Below the pieces are notes generated by a model that was not told the origin of the DNA, did no database searches, and worked only from the letters and a program-made list of their open reading frames with translations. Below are positions 27,101 through 34,089 of a DNA stretch of 64,000 nucleotides, piece by piece; position 1 is the first letter of the stretch, and every line of letters begins with the position of its first letter. The position numbers and the translations under genes are program-made. The DNA comes from Lewinella sp. JB7 (GTDB lineage: Bacteria; Bacteroidota; Bacteroidia; Chitinophagales; Saprospiraceae), in NCBI RefSeq assembly GCF_024297185.1, contig NZ_JANCTD010000007.1, positions 208,234 to 272,233 on the forward strand, given 5' to 3'.

Positions 27101-27661
27101 ATGGGAAGACCCAGCCCCGGCACCCCGGTACTAGACGACATGTTAACCCTTCGCCTTCGTTTCTTGATTGACCGGGGCTACCTGGTCAGCGAAGAGCTTA
27201 TTGAAGGCACTTTACACTGGAGTAAGAAAGGACGCCCCGTAGCAAGTATGAGGCTAGAGGTAACGACGTAGGGCCAGCACGGACAGTTAACCGTCAGATA
27301 CATTAATGGGGCTAACGAGCGAATACAGCAGTCGATACGCCTTGGCGCGCAACCTAGCAACTTAGGCGCGGGGCGGGGTCGGGTGCGGTACTTCCTTTGC
27401 CCCAGTACGGGCAAGCGGTGCCGAACGTTTTACTTCGCCGACGGCTATTTCTACAGCCGCCGCGCTTTTAAGAACACCATGAACCACAGCCAAACTGAAA
27501 GTAAAATTATGCGATTGGCAAAGCCCGCCCCCCCGCCCTGGCCAAAGGAGAAGCCGAAAATGTACCGGGGGCTTTACAAAACTTATGTGAGGTACAAGGT
27601 GGCGCTCTGGAAGCATGAAGATGCGTTCTTTAAGCTTGCTCGATTTAAAAGCTGGACATAG
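27101..27661 (+). pseudogene. Conserved hypothetical gene interrupted by an in-frame TAG
   Basis: One reading frame runs from ATG 27101 to the stop at 27661 (186 codons) but contains a TAG at 27269-27271. The first part starts MGRPSPGTPVLDDMLTLRLR, with LIDRGYLVSEELIEGTLHWS following. The second continues in the same frame through PSNLGAGRGRVRYFLCPSTG and KRCRTFYFADGYFYSRRAFK. I recall a single uninterrupted family of about 170-200 residues with both halves, with a Cys pair like FLCP...GKRCR. The stop therefore looks like a nonsense mutation, a sequencing error or a recoded codon. Function of the family is not known. Confidence 0.65.
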
Positions 27662-27834
27662 ATGAAGGGTCACAGAAGAAACGCATTTTGGACGGTCTGC
27701 TTCTGCTCAACCACTTCGTAGGTCAAACCGACGAGTAGCTGCGAAAAGGAGACAAAACCCCCGTATTATCTTCGGCAGTGTCCCACTGAATAAAACTATT
27801 CAACTACATAAGCATTAATACTCAAAAAAAGATT

Positions 27835-28497
27835 ATGCCCCGAATTTCTTTAAACAAGCTAGGTGAATACGTTGAAGCCAGTTTAGCAAGGCGCAAGGCG
27901 ATTGTGAAAGACGCTAAGTACCCACCCGTAATAAAAGTTGCAAGATACAGCGAAGTTAGAACGGACATCACGGCGTATTTCACGTCCGGTTATGACGACA
28001 ATGTACTGAAAGCTGCAATCAAAAAGTTTGAAGAAAAGAAGCCTGAGTCACCTTGGCATGAACAGAATCAACGGGGTTCCATTGACTTCCTAGAGCTTCT
28101 ACCAGTTCTAGAACTCCCCGATCTGCATGGTTTTGATGTTTTGGCCTACAAGGGAGACAACCCAAAGATGAATATTGCTGGAGTGGATATTAGTGTCAAC
28201 CCAGATGCGATCATTAAAGGCCACATAAAAGACAAGCCTGTAGTCGGCGCTATCAAATACTACACTAGCAAAGGCGTGAGGATAGGAGAAGAAGGAAGCA
28301 AAACCATAGCCACACTCCTTAGTAAGTTTGTAGAGGAAAACCTCTTACAAGGGGAAGAAAAGGTTTGTCACGATTTTTGTTTGTCAGTAGACTTTCATGG
28401 GGAGCAAGTTTATTCTGCTCCCAAGGCCTTTAAGCGGCGTTTGCAAAACGTAGAAACTGCATGTGAGGAGATTCGGCTACGGTGGGACTCGTTGTGA
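27835..28497 (+). CDS. Unknown protein, possibly a diverged PD-(D/E)XK-type nuclease
   Basis: A 220-residue soluble protein. The central part GVDISVNPDAIIKGHIKDK followed by VVGAIKYYTSKG has the strand-turn-strand pattern and a Pro-Asp plus I-K pair reminiscent of PD-(D/E)XK nucleases. However, the residue expected to be acidic before X-K is Ala (A-I-K), so activity is doubtful. The N-terminus is basic (EASLARRKAIVKDAKYPP). I do not recognise an exact family. It is A+T-rich and its last 88 bp overlap the convergent HNH gene. Confidence 0.5.
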   Translation: MPRISLNKLGEYVEASLARRKAIVKDAKYPPVIKVARYSEVRTDITAYFTSGYDDNVLKAAIKKFEEKKPESPWHEQNQRGSIDFLELLPVLELPDLHGFDVLAYKGDNPKMNIAGVDISVNPDAIIKGHIKDKPVVGAIKYYTSKGVRIGEEGSKTIATLLSKFVEENLLQGEEKVCHDFCLSVDFHGEQVYSAPKAFKRRLQNVETACEEIRLRWDSL

Positions 28498-28856
28498 GCT
28501 CTAGTCTTTTCTAGGTGACAGCTTTTACATAAAGTCTGAAAATTTTCGATTGACGTTGCACCTCCACCTTGGTAGACAGGCAAGATATGATCAGCTTCCC
28601 ATTGTGGGTCATGAATGCCACACCACCTACAAAATCCTTTGTCAAGATGGAACAATTCGTTTCGAATTGTTCCAGTGTCTCCCTTAACAATCAGAAAATT
28701 TTTCAGCGCATGCATTTGACATTCCTTGGTGGCCCATCTCCTCCGGTTTCGCGAAAGATGTGCGTTACAGCCACAGGCACACTTTGACTTGTCTGGTTGA
28801 GGAAACAATCTTGTAAGGGTTAGCCCTGTCTGATAGCGCTTGAATTTATCAACCAT
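28410..28856 (-). CDS. HNH endonuclease
   Basis: A 148-residue protein. The HNH module is clear: CRWCG, then EADHILPVYQGGGATSIENF with the catalytic D-H and the Asn, then CKSCHLEKT. Two C-x-x-C pairs bind the structural zinc. Upstream, CACGCNAHLSRNRRRWATKE followed by Cys looks like another small zinc module. HNH enzymes act as homing, restriction or phage-packaging nucleases; the partner gene at 27835 may be functionally linked. Its C-terminus is read antisense to the last 88 bp of that gene. Confidence 0.8.
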   Translation of the reverse strand: MVDKFKRYQTGLTLTRLFPQPDKSKCACGCNAHLSRNRRRWATKECQMHALKNFLIVKGDTGTIRNELFHLDKGFCRWCGIHDPQWEADHILPVYQGGGATSIENFQTLCKSCHLEKTRAHNESHRSRISSHAVSTFCKRRLKALGAE

Positions 28857-29250
28857 GTTGTAAAATTTGAGGTGTAAGAAAGAATGAAACGTGCTTGACT
28901 TTTCAAAATTTTCAAGGCTCTATCACTTTTTCGTACAACTAAGGTTTCTGCAAGCAACCCAACAAAGCAAGATCACTCACTAACCAAGTGGCAAAATAAC
29001 CTCCCCAACTTATAAATTAAGTAGGAGACTCCCAGTGCATTTAGCGGCAGAGCAGCAAAATGAGCCTTGTAACAGACGGTGCTGCAAAAAAATTCTACTT
29101 AGAACTCATAAAGGGGAAGGGATAGCGGAGGTTGTGACATGGAAACGGACTTAACCACTTTGTAACCACCTCCGTGAGTTAGCGGAGAACGAACAGCTGT
29201 CAGCAGTCGAAAGAGGCTCCAGCCTCAGCCAGCTTCACCTGAAAGAAGCT
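28857..29250. other. Right end of the element, no gene seen
   Basis: This 394-bp stretch of the element has no credible reading frame longer than a few dozen codons on either strand and no repeat I can recognise. It could hold the excisive att arms or an origin, but nothing in it proves that. Confidence 0.5.
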
Positions 29251-29274
29251 AAAACGTCCCCTAAAACGTCCCCT
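29251..29274. repeat. Two tandem 12-mers AAAACGTCCCCT near the right end
   Basis: It is identical to 17828-17851 and in the same orientation. It lies 57 bp inside attR, whereas the left pair lies 104 bp inside attL. Confidence 0.85.
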
Positions 29275-29283
29275 CCAGAAGGA

Positions 29284-29322
29284 AGAAAGCCCCTAACTAA
29301 TTGATAGTCAGAGGCTTTCTAA
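29284..29322 (-). terminator. Element-supplied terminator for tRNA-Gln
   Basis: On the minus strand AGAAAGCCTCTGACT pairs with AGTTAGGGGCTTTCT (15 bp, two G-U pairs) around a 7-nt loop, ending in TT. It lies 11 bp beyond the tRNA 3' end, inside the element. Confidence 0.75.
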
Positions 29323-29331
29323 GTTGCTAGT

Positions 29332-29355
29332 GTAGACCCACAAGGACTCGAACCT
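29332..29355. repeat. attR: 24-bp copy within intact tRNA-Gln
   Basis: It is identical to 17700-17723. Here it is continuous with the rest of tRNA-Gln, so the element restored the tRNA 3' end on insertion. Confidence 0.92.
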
Positions 29356-29404
29356 TGAACGACAGAACCAAAATCTGTTGTGTTGCCAATTACACCATGG
29401 GTCT
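29333..29404 (-). tRNA. tRNA-Gln (anticodon TTG)
   Basis: The 72-nt minus-strand sequence folds as a standard tRNA: acceptor AGACCCA/TGGGTCT (perfect), D stem GTGT/ACAC, anticodon stem ACAGA/TCTGT with loop TTTTGGT, T stem CAAGG/CCTTG with loop TTCGAGT, discriminator A. The anticodon TTG reads CAA glutamine codons. CCA is not encoded. Its 3' 24 bases are the crossover region of the integrative element. Confidence 0.97.
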
Positions 29405-29461
29405 GAGTGCCGTTAGCGGCCGCAAATATACAGCGGGACGGAATATCTCACAAGCGCGCCG

Positions 29462-30220
29462 CTATTTTTGTAACTCCTCGCGTACGGTGGAAGTTGCATA
29501 GGCGGTATAGCGAAAGTCTCCCCCATAAGTCCATTCGAGGAGTTGGCAGCCGGGGGCGCGTTCGACCATGGAGAATTCATCGGCGGCGGGGTCGATGAAA
29601 AAGCTGGTCGGAGGGCAGAGGTAGACATCGAGATTGCCGTGACTTACCGTGCGCACCGAATGGTAGTGTCCGCAGAAGACCCGGCGCCGTACCCCATCTT
29701 CCGTGATGAGTCGGAGGAGTCGCTCCGTTTTGCGGAGGGGATACTTAGCGTCCATAAATTTCACCCCGAGCGCGATGGGCGGGTGGTGGATCACGATATC
29801 GGAAACCGGGTGTTCCACCAGGGCCTCGGTGAGCCAGTCCAGCTGCTGATCGTCCACGAATCCCGGGCTGGAATCCAGGAAGAGAAAACTTTGATCGTGT
29901 ACGGCTACCCGTCCGCAAATTCCCTCCTGCCCGCGCCCCGGCAGATCGAAGGCCCGGCGCATCATCTCCCGGTCGTCATGGTTGCCCGCCGTGAGGTAGT
30001 AAGGGGCCGGCAGGCGGTCGAGCCGCTCCCGTAAGCGGTGGTACACCTCCTGCACGGGCTCGTGGGCGCAGAAGTCGCCCGTGAAGAAGTACGCGTCAGG
30101 GTCGAGTTCCTCGGCCAGCTGCAGCACGTCTTCCAGACGTCCGGTCACGTCAAGTCCCATCAGGGTTTCGCCCGGAGCAAGCAGGTGGGGGTCCGTGATT
30201 TGAACGATGCGTGACGACAC
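29462..30220 (-). CDS. Metallophosphoesterase, CpdA/Icc-like
   Basis: The GTG at 30220 gives 252 residues; an upstream TTG at 30256 lies inside a terminator hairpin and is rejected. Calcineurin-like motifs are in order: QITDPHLL (D-x-H), FFTGDFCAH (GD), LTAGNHDD (GNHD), VIHHPP and CGHYHSVRTV (GHxH). This is the class III phosphodiesterase pattern of CpdA, which hydrolyses cAMP in some bacteria. The true substrate cannot be decided from sequence. The protein is cytoplasmic and the gene is monocistronic. Confidence 0.87.
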   Translation of the reverse strand: MSSRIVQITDPHLLAPGETLMGLDVTGRLEDVLQLAEELDPDAYFFTGDFCAHEPVQEVYHRLRERLDRLPAPYYLTAGNHDDREMMRRAFDLPGRGQEGICGRVAVHDQSFLFLDSSPGFVDDQQLDWLTEALVEHPVSDIVIHHPPIALGVKFMDAKYPLRKTERLLRLITEDGVRRRVFCGHYHSVRTVSHGNLDVYLCPPTSFFIDPAADEFSMVERAPGCQLLEWTYGGDFRYTAYATSTVREELQK

Positions 30221-30254
30221 GATCGGAGTTTTGGATTCTGGTTGGTAAAATAAC

Positions 30255-30292
30255 AAAAGCGACCTCCCCGCTAGTGCGGAAAGGTCGCTTTA
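30255..30292 (-). terminator. Terminator after the GlsB-like gene
   Basis: AAAGCGACCT and AGGTCGCTTT pair with an inner CCGC/GCGG stem. On the minus strand it is followed by TTGTTATTTTAC. It lies 20 bp past the stop at 30312. Confidence 0.8.
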
Positions 30293-30311
30293 ATTACGTC
30301 AGTTTGCTCGT

Positions 30312-30557
30312 TTAGGCCAGTTTTCGGTACAAAAACAGAAGAACGATGGCACCAAGTACGGCAATGAGGATGGAGCCGATGTTGAAACCGTCAACTCCAC
30401 CGAAGCCCAGTGCGCCGCCGATGAAGCCACCGATCACCGCACCGACGATGCCGATGAGGATGGTTACGATCCACCCGCCGGGGTCCGGTCCGGGCATGAT
30501 CCATTTGGCAAGAGCGCCGGCCACGAGGCCAAGTAGTATCCAGGCAAGTATACCCAT
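30312..30557 (-). CDS. GlsB/YeaQ/YmgE-family small membrane protein
   Basis: An 81-residue protein with the complete family pattern: ILAWILLGLVAGALAKWIMP, then PGGWIVTILIGIVGAVIGGF, then GSILIAVLGAIVLLFLYRKL. It has three hydrophobic helices rich in Gly. Members are small inner-membrane proteins induced by general or acid stress; their mechanism is unknown. Confidence 0.93.
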   Translation of the reverse strand: MGILAWILLGLVAGALAKWIMPGPDPGGWIVTILIGIVGAVIGGFIGGALGFGGVDGFNIGSILIAVLGAIVLLFLYRKLA

Positions 30558-30720
30558 AAGGCGTGTATTTTTTGTTTTGATGAATGATTACAGCTTAGAG
30601 CCAAAAAATAGGGTATTTGTTCGCTACGTGTCAAATTAACCATTTATTTCCTACCGTCCGTAGCCCGTTTCTTGCGGCTTCCCGTCTTGCCGGCCCTGGC
30701 ATCGCTCCGCCGGCGCACCG

Positions 30721-30728
30721 TACCTTTG
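30721..30728 (+). promoter_or_regulatory. Candidate promoter -7 element of the LamG-CHU_C gene
   Basis: TACCTTTG is an exact match to TAnnTTTG, 40 bp before the ATG at 30769. No clear -33 TTTG was identified. Confidence 0.45.
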
Positions 30729-30768
30729 GGCGCCTGTCGGAAGGGCTTCCGATCAGTTAATTTGTCTC

Positions 30769-32004
30769 ATGCGCCGTCTTCTGTTCTTATCCTTGCTGTT
30801 TCCGGTGGCCGTGGCCGCGCAGTCCACCCTCGGGCTTTCCGCTTACTACCCCTTCGAAAGCAACCTCGGCGACGCCGGCGGGGAGGCCTCCAATCTCGGG
30901 GTGCCGGTCGGGGCGGTGGATTTCGACTGCGGCGTGGTCGATCAGGCCCTGCTGCTGGGCGGCAATGAGGACTTCGTGCGTATTCCCGGGGGAGCCTCCA
31001 ACAACGTCAACCGGGAGTTCGACGATGAGGACTTTACGCTCAGCCTTTACTTCAAGTCCACGGCTACCGACGGCAATCGCTACCTGATCTCCAAACGTGA
31101 TACGAGCTGTGCCGACGAGCAGTACTTCCACGTGCGCTACGCACCCGCCAGCCGTACGGTGGAAGCCACCCTGCGCCAGGGTAACGAGTCCGCGACGCTG
31201 ACTCACGTGATCACCAACGCATCCTGCTGGCAGCATCTGGCCCTGGTGCGGGAGAACAACCGACTACGGCTATTCCTGAATGGTACGGAAGTGGCCGACG
31301 TGCTGACCAGCAACCGGATCAACATCGACAACACCGGCGATCTGCTCATCGGAGCTTCCGCTTGTTCGGCGCCGGACGGTCAACCCTTCGCCGGGCTGAT
31401 CGACGAAGTACGCATCTACGGGCGGGCGCTGCCCCCTTCCGAAGTGCAGGAATTGTACTTCGCGCCCGACCGCATCCTGACGCCCTCCACGCTCCTGTTC
31501 CTCAGCGAAAGCATCGACATCACGCTTAACAGTAACTGTGGAACTTCCTTCAGCTGGTCACCAACGGCGGGCGTAGAGACTCCTACCGAAGCGGAGCCGA
31601 CCATCACCCCGGTAGTGGCGGGAAGGCAGGTCTACCGGGTCCGGATCGCGGACGAGATCAGTAGCTGCGTTGCCAGGGACAGCATCGTACTACAAGTGAT
31701 CGACCCGGACTCCCTGGACTGTACCCAACTGTTTCTCCCGAAGGCCTTCACCCCCAACGGCATCGGCCCCGCGGCCAATGAGGACTTTGGCATTTCTAAT
31801 CCCTTCGCCGTGCCGGAACTGGTGTCCTTCGAAATATACGACCGGTACGGAGGACAAGTGTTCCGCACTAACGATCCCTTCGCCCGCTGGGACGGCAGTT
31901 TTAAGGGTCAGCCCGTTAACCCCGGCGTAATGGTCTGGCGGGTCGTCTACCGTTGTGAAGACCAGGAAGTGGTCCGGAGCGGAAGCGTAACGATACTGCG
32001 GTAG
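30769..32004 (+). CDS. Secreted LamG-domain protein with gliding-motility type (CHU_C) C-terminal domain
   Basis: A 411-residue protein. The N-terminus is a signal peptide (MRRLLFLSLLFPVAVAAQ). Residues 20-225 form a concanavalin/LamG-like jelly roll (LSAYYPFESNLGDAGGE, ITNASCWQHLALVRENNRLR, LIDEVRIYGRALPPSEV). A short Ig-like part follows (SFSWSPTAGVETPTEAEPTI). The C-terminal 90 residues match the type B T9SS domain: LPKAFTPNGIGPAANEDFGI, FEIYDRYGGQVFRTNDP, WDGSFKGQPVNPGVMVWRV. It is thus exported by type IX secretion. LamG domains usually bind sugars or proteins; no enzyme domain is present. Confidence 0.87.
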   Translation: MRRLLFLSLLFPVAVAAQSTLGLSAYYPFESNLGDAGGEASNLGVPVGAVDFDCGVVDQALLLGGNEDFVRIPGGASNNVNREFDDEDFTLSLYFKSTATDGNRYLISKRDTSCADEQYFHVRYAPASRTVEATLRQGNESATLTHVITNASCWQHLALVRENNRLRLFLNGTEVADVLTSNRINIDNTGDLLIGASACSAPDGQPFAGLIDEVRIYGRALPPSEVQELYFAPDRILTPSTLLFLSESIDITLNSNCGTSFSWSPTAGVETPTEAEPTITPVVAGRQVYRVRIADEISSCVARDSIVLQVIDPDSLDCTQLFLPKAFTPNGIGPAANEDFGISNPFAVPELVSFEIYDRYGGQVFRTNDPFARWDGSFKGQPVNPGVMVWRVVYRCEDQEVVRSGSVTILR

Positions 32005-32151
32005 GAAGATTCGGGTCACGGCCACGCCACGTGGCTTTCCCTGGTTTCCACCGCACCCGCGTCCCCGCCCGACGAAAAAGTATTGCCGCCCGGCGTAGCC
32101 GTAGTCTGGTTGCACGACGGAGACTAAACCGCTCTCCTGAAGTAAGTCGCT

Positions 32152-32925
32152 TCATTCCATTGCCCCGGCGCGGAGCAACCGCCGTCCCCAGAGCAGGACC
32201 TGGAACCCGTAAGTCGTCAGCCAGAGGAGCAGTACGGTGTAGGAGAGTGACTGCATTCCCGCGTACCACTCCCGGTTCCGGAGATCCACGAAGAAGTAGT
32301 TGTAACTGATGAAGTCGCTGAGGGCCAGGATCGCGTATGCGATGACGAAGAGCATACTGCCCTTGAGCAATTTACGCAGGTACCACAGTAAGCGAGGAAG
32401 GCTGCGCCGCCGGAGTTGGGCCCGCCTGCGGCGCAGATACTGGTAGGCGAAAATGATGTACGACGGCCAGATGATGAGGTAAAGGGCCTGCTCCAGCCCG
32501 CCGTAAAAGGGGCTGTAGAAGTAACGGCCCTCCGGGCGCCGGAAGCTGGGTACGATCCAGATCGACACGAAAAAGAGTAACTGTGCCAGTGGAAAGATGA
32601 AGTGTTTCAGATCCGTCCACCGCAGCCGATAGTGGGGGTACAGGCTGAGTTTGACGTGCAGAAAGAGCAGTACGGGCAACCAGAGCGTAAAGTAGATCGG
32701 CAGAAACTCCAGTTCCGGATGGCGGAGGGTGAGTCCCGAGAAGAGGAGCAGAAAGTGAAGTTGGGTGAGCCCTCCGGCGATAAGCAGTCCGCCGTATAAC
32801 CGGTTAGCACGTACCTCGCCGCTGCGCTTAAGAAAGAACAGGCCGCCAATGCCGATGGCCGCCAGCAGGCTGGCGGCCATCAGGGCGGCGGGCAGGTAAA
32901 AACTGATGAGGCGGGCGGCGTCCAT
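32152..32925 (-). CDS. Seven-transmembrane protein without an output domain
   Basis: A 257-residue protein with about seven hydrophobic segments: LPAALMAASLLAAIGIGGLF, YGGLLIAGGLTQLHFLLLF, FTLWLPVLLFLHVKL, FPLAQLLFFVSIWIV, ALYLIIWPSYIIFAYQYL, LFVIAYAILALSDFI and LSYTVLLLWLTTYGFQVLLW. The arrangement resembles the membrane half of the 7TM-AraC regulators common in Bacteroidota, but the protein ends soon after the last helix with no HTH. A TACCTTCA element lies 4 nt before its ATG. It may be a shortened sensor or an unrelated transport-type protein. Confidence 0.55.
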   Translation of the reverse strand: MDAARLISFYLPAALMAASLLAAIGIGGLFFLKRSGEVRANRLYGGLLIAGGLTQLHFLLLFSGLTLRHPELEFLPIYFTLWLPVLLFLHVKLSLYPHYRLRWTDLKHFIFPLAQLLFFVSIWIVPSFRRPEGRYFYSPFYGGLEQALYLIIWPSYIIFAYQYLRRRRAQLRRRSLPRLLWYLRKLLKGSMLFVIAYAILALSDFISYNYFFVDLRNREWYAGMQSLSYTVLLLWLTTYGFQVLLWGRRLLRAGAME

Positions 32926-32942
32926 GCCGTGAAGGTAGGACG

Positions 32943-33902
32943 TTACGCGCCGATCTTGCCGGCCCGCAGATCGCGGAAAAAAGATTTGAGGTACTTGGTG
33001 ATCTCCCGTTTGCTTTCGCCGGAGAGCAGTTCGTTGTCGGAGACCTGGGCCAGTAGCTCCTCCTTGAGCAGGAGAAATTCCGCGGTGGCGCTGTCGAGAT
33101 CAGGAATGGATTCGAAATCCCAGACAAACTGCCGTTCGGTGAGGGACATCTTGGTGTACTGGGGGTTGACCAGGCCACAGAAATCAAAGTCGTAGGGTAC
33201 GGCGGTAAACCGACCGTTCTCGGTGCGCATCATCTTCAGGTTGCGGATCTGCCGGGTGCTGAAGTCGGCATTGCCGATCATGTACTGGAAGAGGGTAACG
33301 CGCTCGATGTTGTCGTACGCCGCGTGGGGCGTGGCGTAGCAGTCCGAGCAATTTTCGGCGGCCAGGCGGTCCTTCAGTTCGTCGGTATCCTCGATCAGGA
33401 CGGCGTATCCGGTGGAGGTGCTGCCGTCGGCGGTATTGACGTAGATGATGGTCAGCAACTGGGTGCGGAAGCTGGCGGTGGGATCCACGGTACGGTAGAG
33501 TTCGTAGGCGAGCTGCTCACGCACGATGGCGTCCTGCCCGTCCTCGTCGTCGGTACAGTGAGTGACTAATTTGTAGTCATTGTGGGTGTTCAGTCCCACG
33601 CTGCGGAGGAGGTCCTTGTCGAACTGCAGCTTGATGGGGGGCATCGAGCATGTCCGCCGGCGGTAGCGACCGCGTACGGAGATGTCTACGGCCAGGGGAA
33701 TACCGTTATCGATGACGGTGCCGCGGATTTCGTTGGCGTTGAAGCGGTTGGCCTCGAGACTGTCGAAATCGAGGTGCAGTTCGATGGTTTTGTTTGCCGT
33801 GTGACTCCAGCGATCGAAGATGCTTTCGCCCTTCTTTGCCGCGAGCGGTGCCGCGGCGAAGACGACGATGAGGACGGCAAGGAGAGGAAGGAAGCGTTTC
33901 AT
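32943..33902 (-). CDS. Secreted CotH-like protein
   Basis: A 319-residue protein with a signal peptide (FLPLLAVLIVVFAAAPLAA). The mature part shows the CotH-type pattern: ISVRGRYRRRTCSMPPIKLQ near residue 75-95, VREQLAYELYRTVDP, TGYAVLIEDTDELKDRL, MIGNADFSTRQIRNLKM and AVPYDFDFCGLVN with catalytic-type D-F-D. CotH proteins are atypical kinases of secreted proteins. This one is periplasmic or surface-facing. Identification is by motif order and not certain. Its start lies upstream of the 7TM gene on the same strand, 17 bp apart at the other end. Confidence 0.6.
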   Translation of the reverse strand: MKRFLPLLAVLIVVFAAAPLAAKKGESIFDRWSHTANKTIELHLDFDSLEANRFNANEIRGTVIDNGIPLAVDISVRGRYRRRTCSMPPIKLQFDKDLLRSVGLNTHNDYKLVTHCTDDEDGQDAIVREQLAYELYRTVDPTASFRTQLLTIIYVNTADGSTSTGYAVLIEDTDELKDRLAAENCSDCYATPHAAYDNIERVTLFQYMIGNADFSTRQIRNLKMMRTENGRFTAVPYDFDFCGLVNPQYTKMSLTERQFVWDFESIPDLDSATAEFLLLKEELLAQVSDNELLSGESKREITKYLKSFFRDLRAGKIGA

Positions 33903-34089
33903 GGTGATAATTGCTGAGCGGTTGGTGATTAAAGGACGGGGGAAATTACCGAGGGTTGCAACCCTACTATTAGGGGTATTAATCCTTTTTCCGGGTTGAT
34001 GGATCTAATATCTGCCCGTTGGACCTGCCGCGCAAATTCCTTCGAGCACTCCTAGGATTGTATCGACGAATGCTTGTAGTCTGCCACGA

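Larger units (their letters stand above)
17700..29355. mobile_element. Integrative element inserted in the 3' end of tRNA-Gln(UUG)
   Basis: The element is bounded by a 24-bp direct repeat identical to the 3' end of tRNA-Gln (17700-17723 and 29332-29355). The integrase gene lies next to the left end. Inside are a HTH excisionase-like gene, a II/X-type replication protein, an MmeI-like restriction-modification enzyme, several unknown genes and an HNH nuclease. No relaxase, capsid, terminase, conjugation or transposase gene was seen. The cargo varies in base composition: the genes at 26545 and 27835 are clearly richer in A+T than the flanking chromosome. It best fits an integrated plasmid- or phage-satellite-like element that relies on a helper for transfer. 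Confidence 0.88.

Noticed and set aside
30220..30256. TTG at 30256 as start of the metallophosphoesterase
   Set aside because: It lies within the terminator hairpin of the GlsB-like gene; the GTG at 30220 begins just before the conserved QITDPHLL motif.
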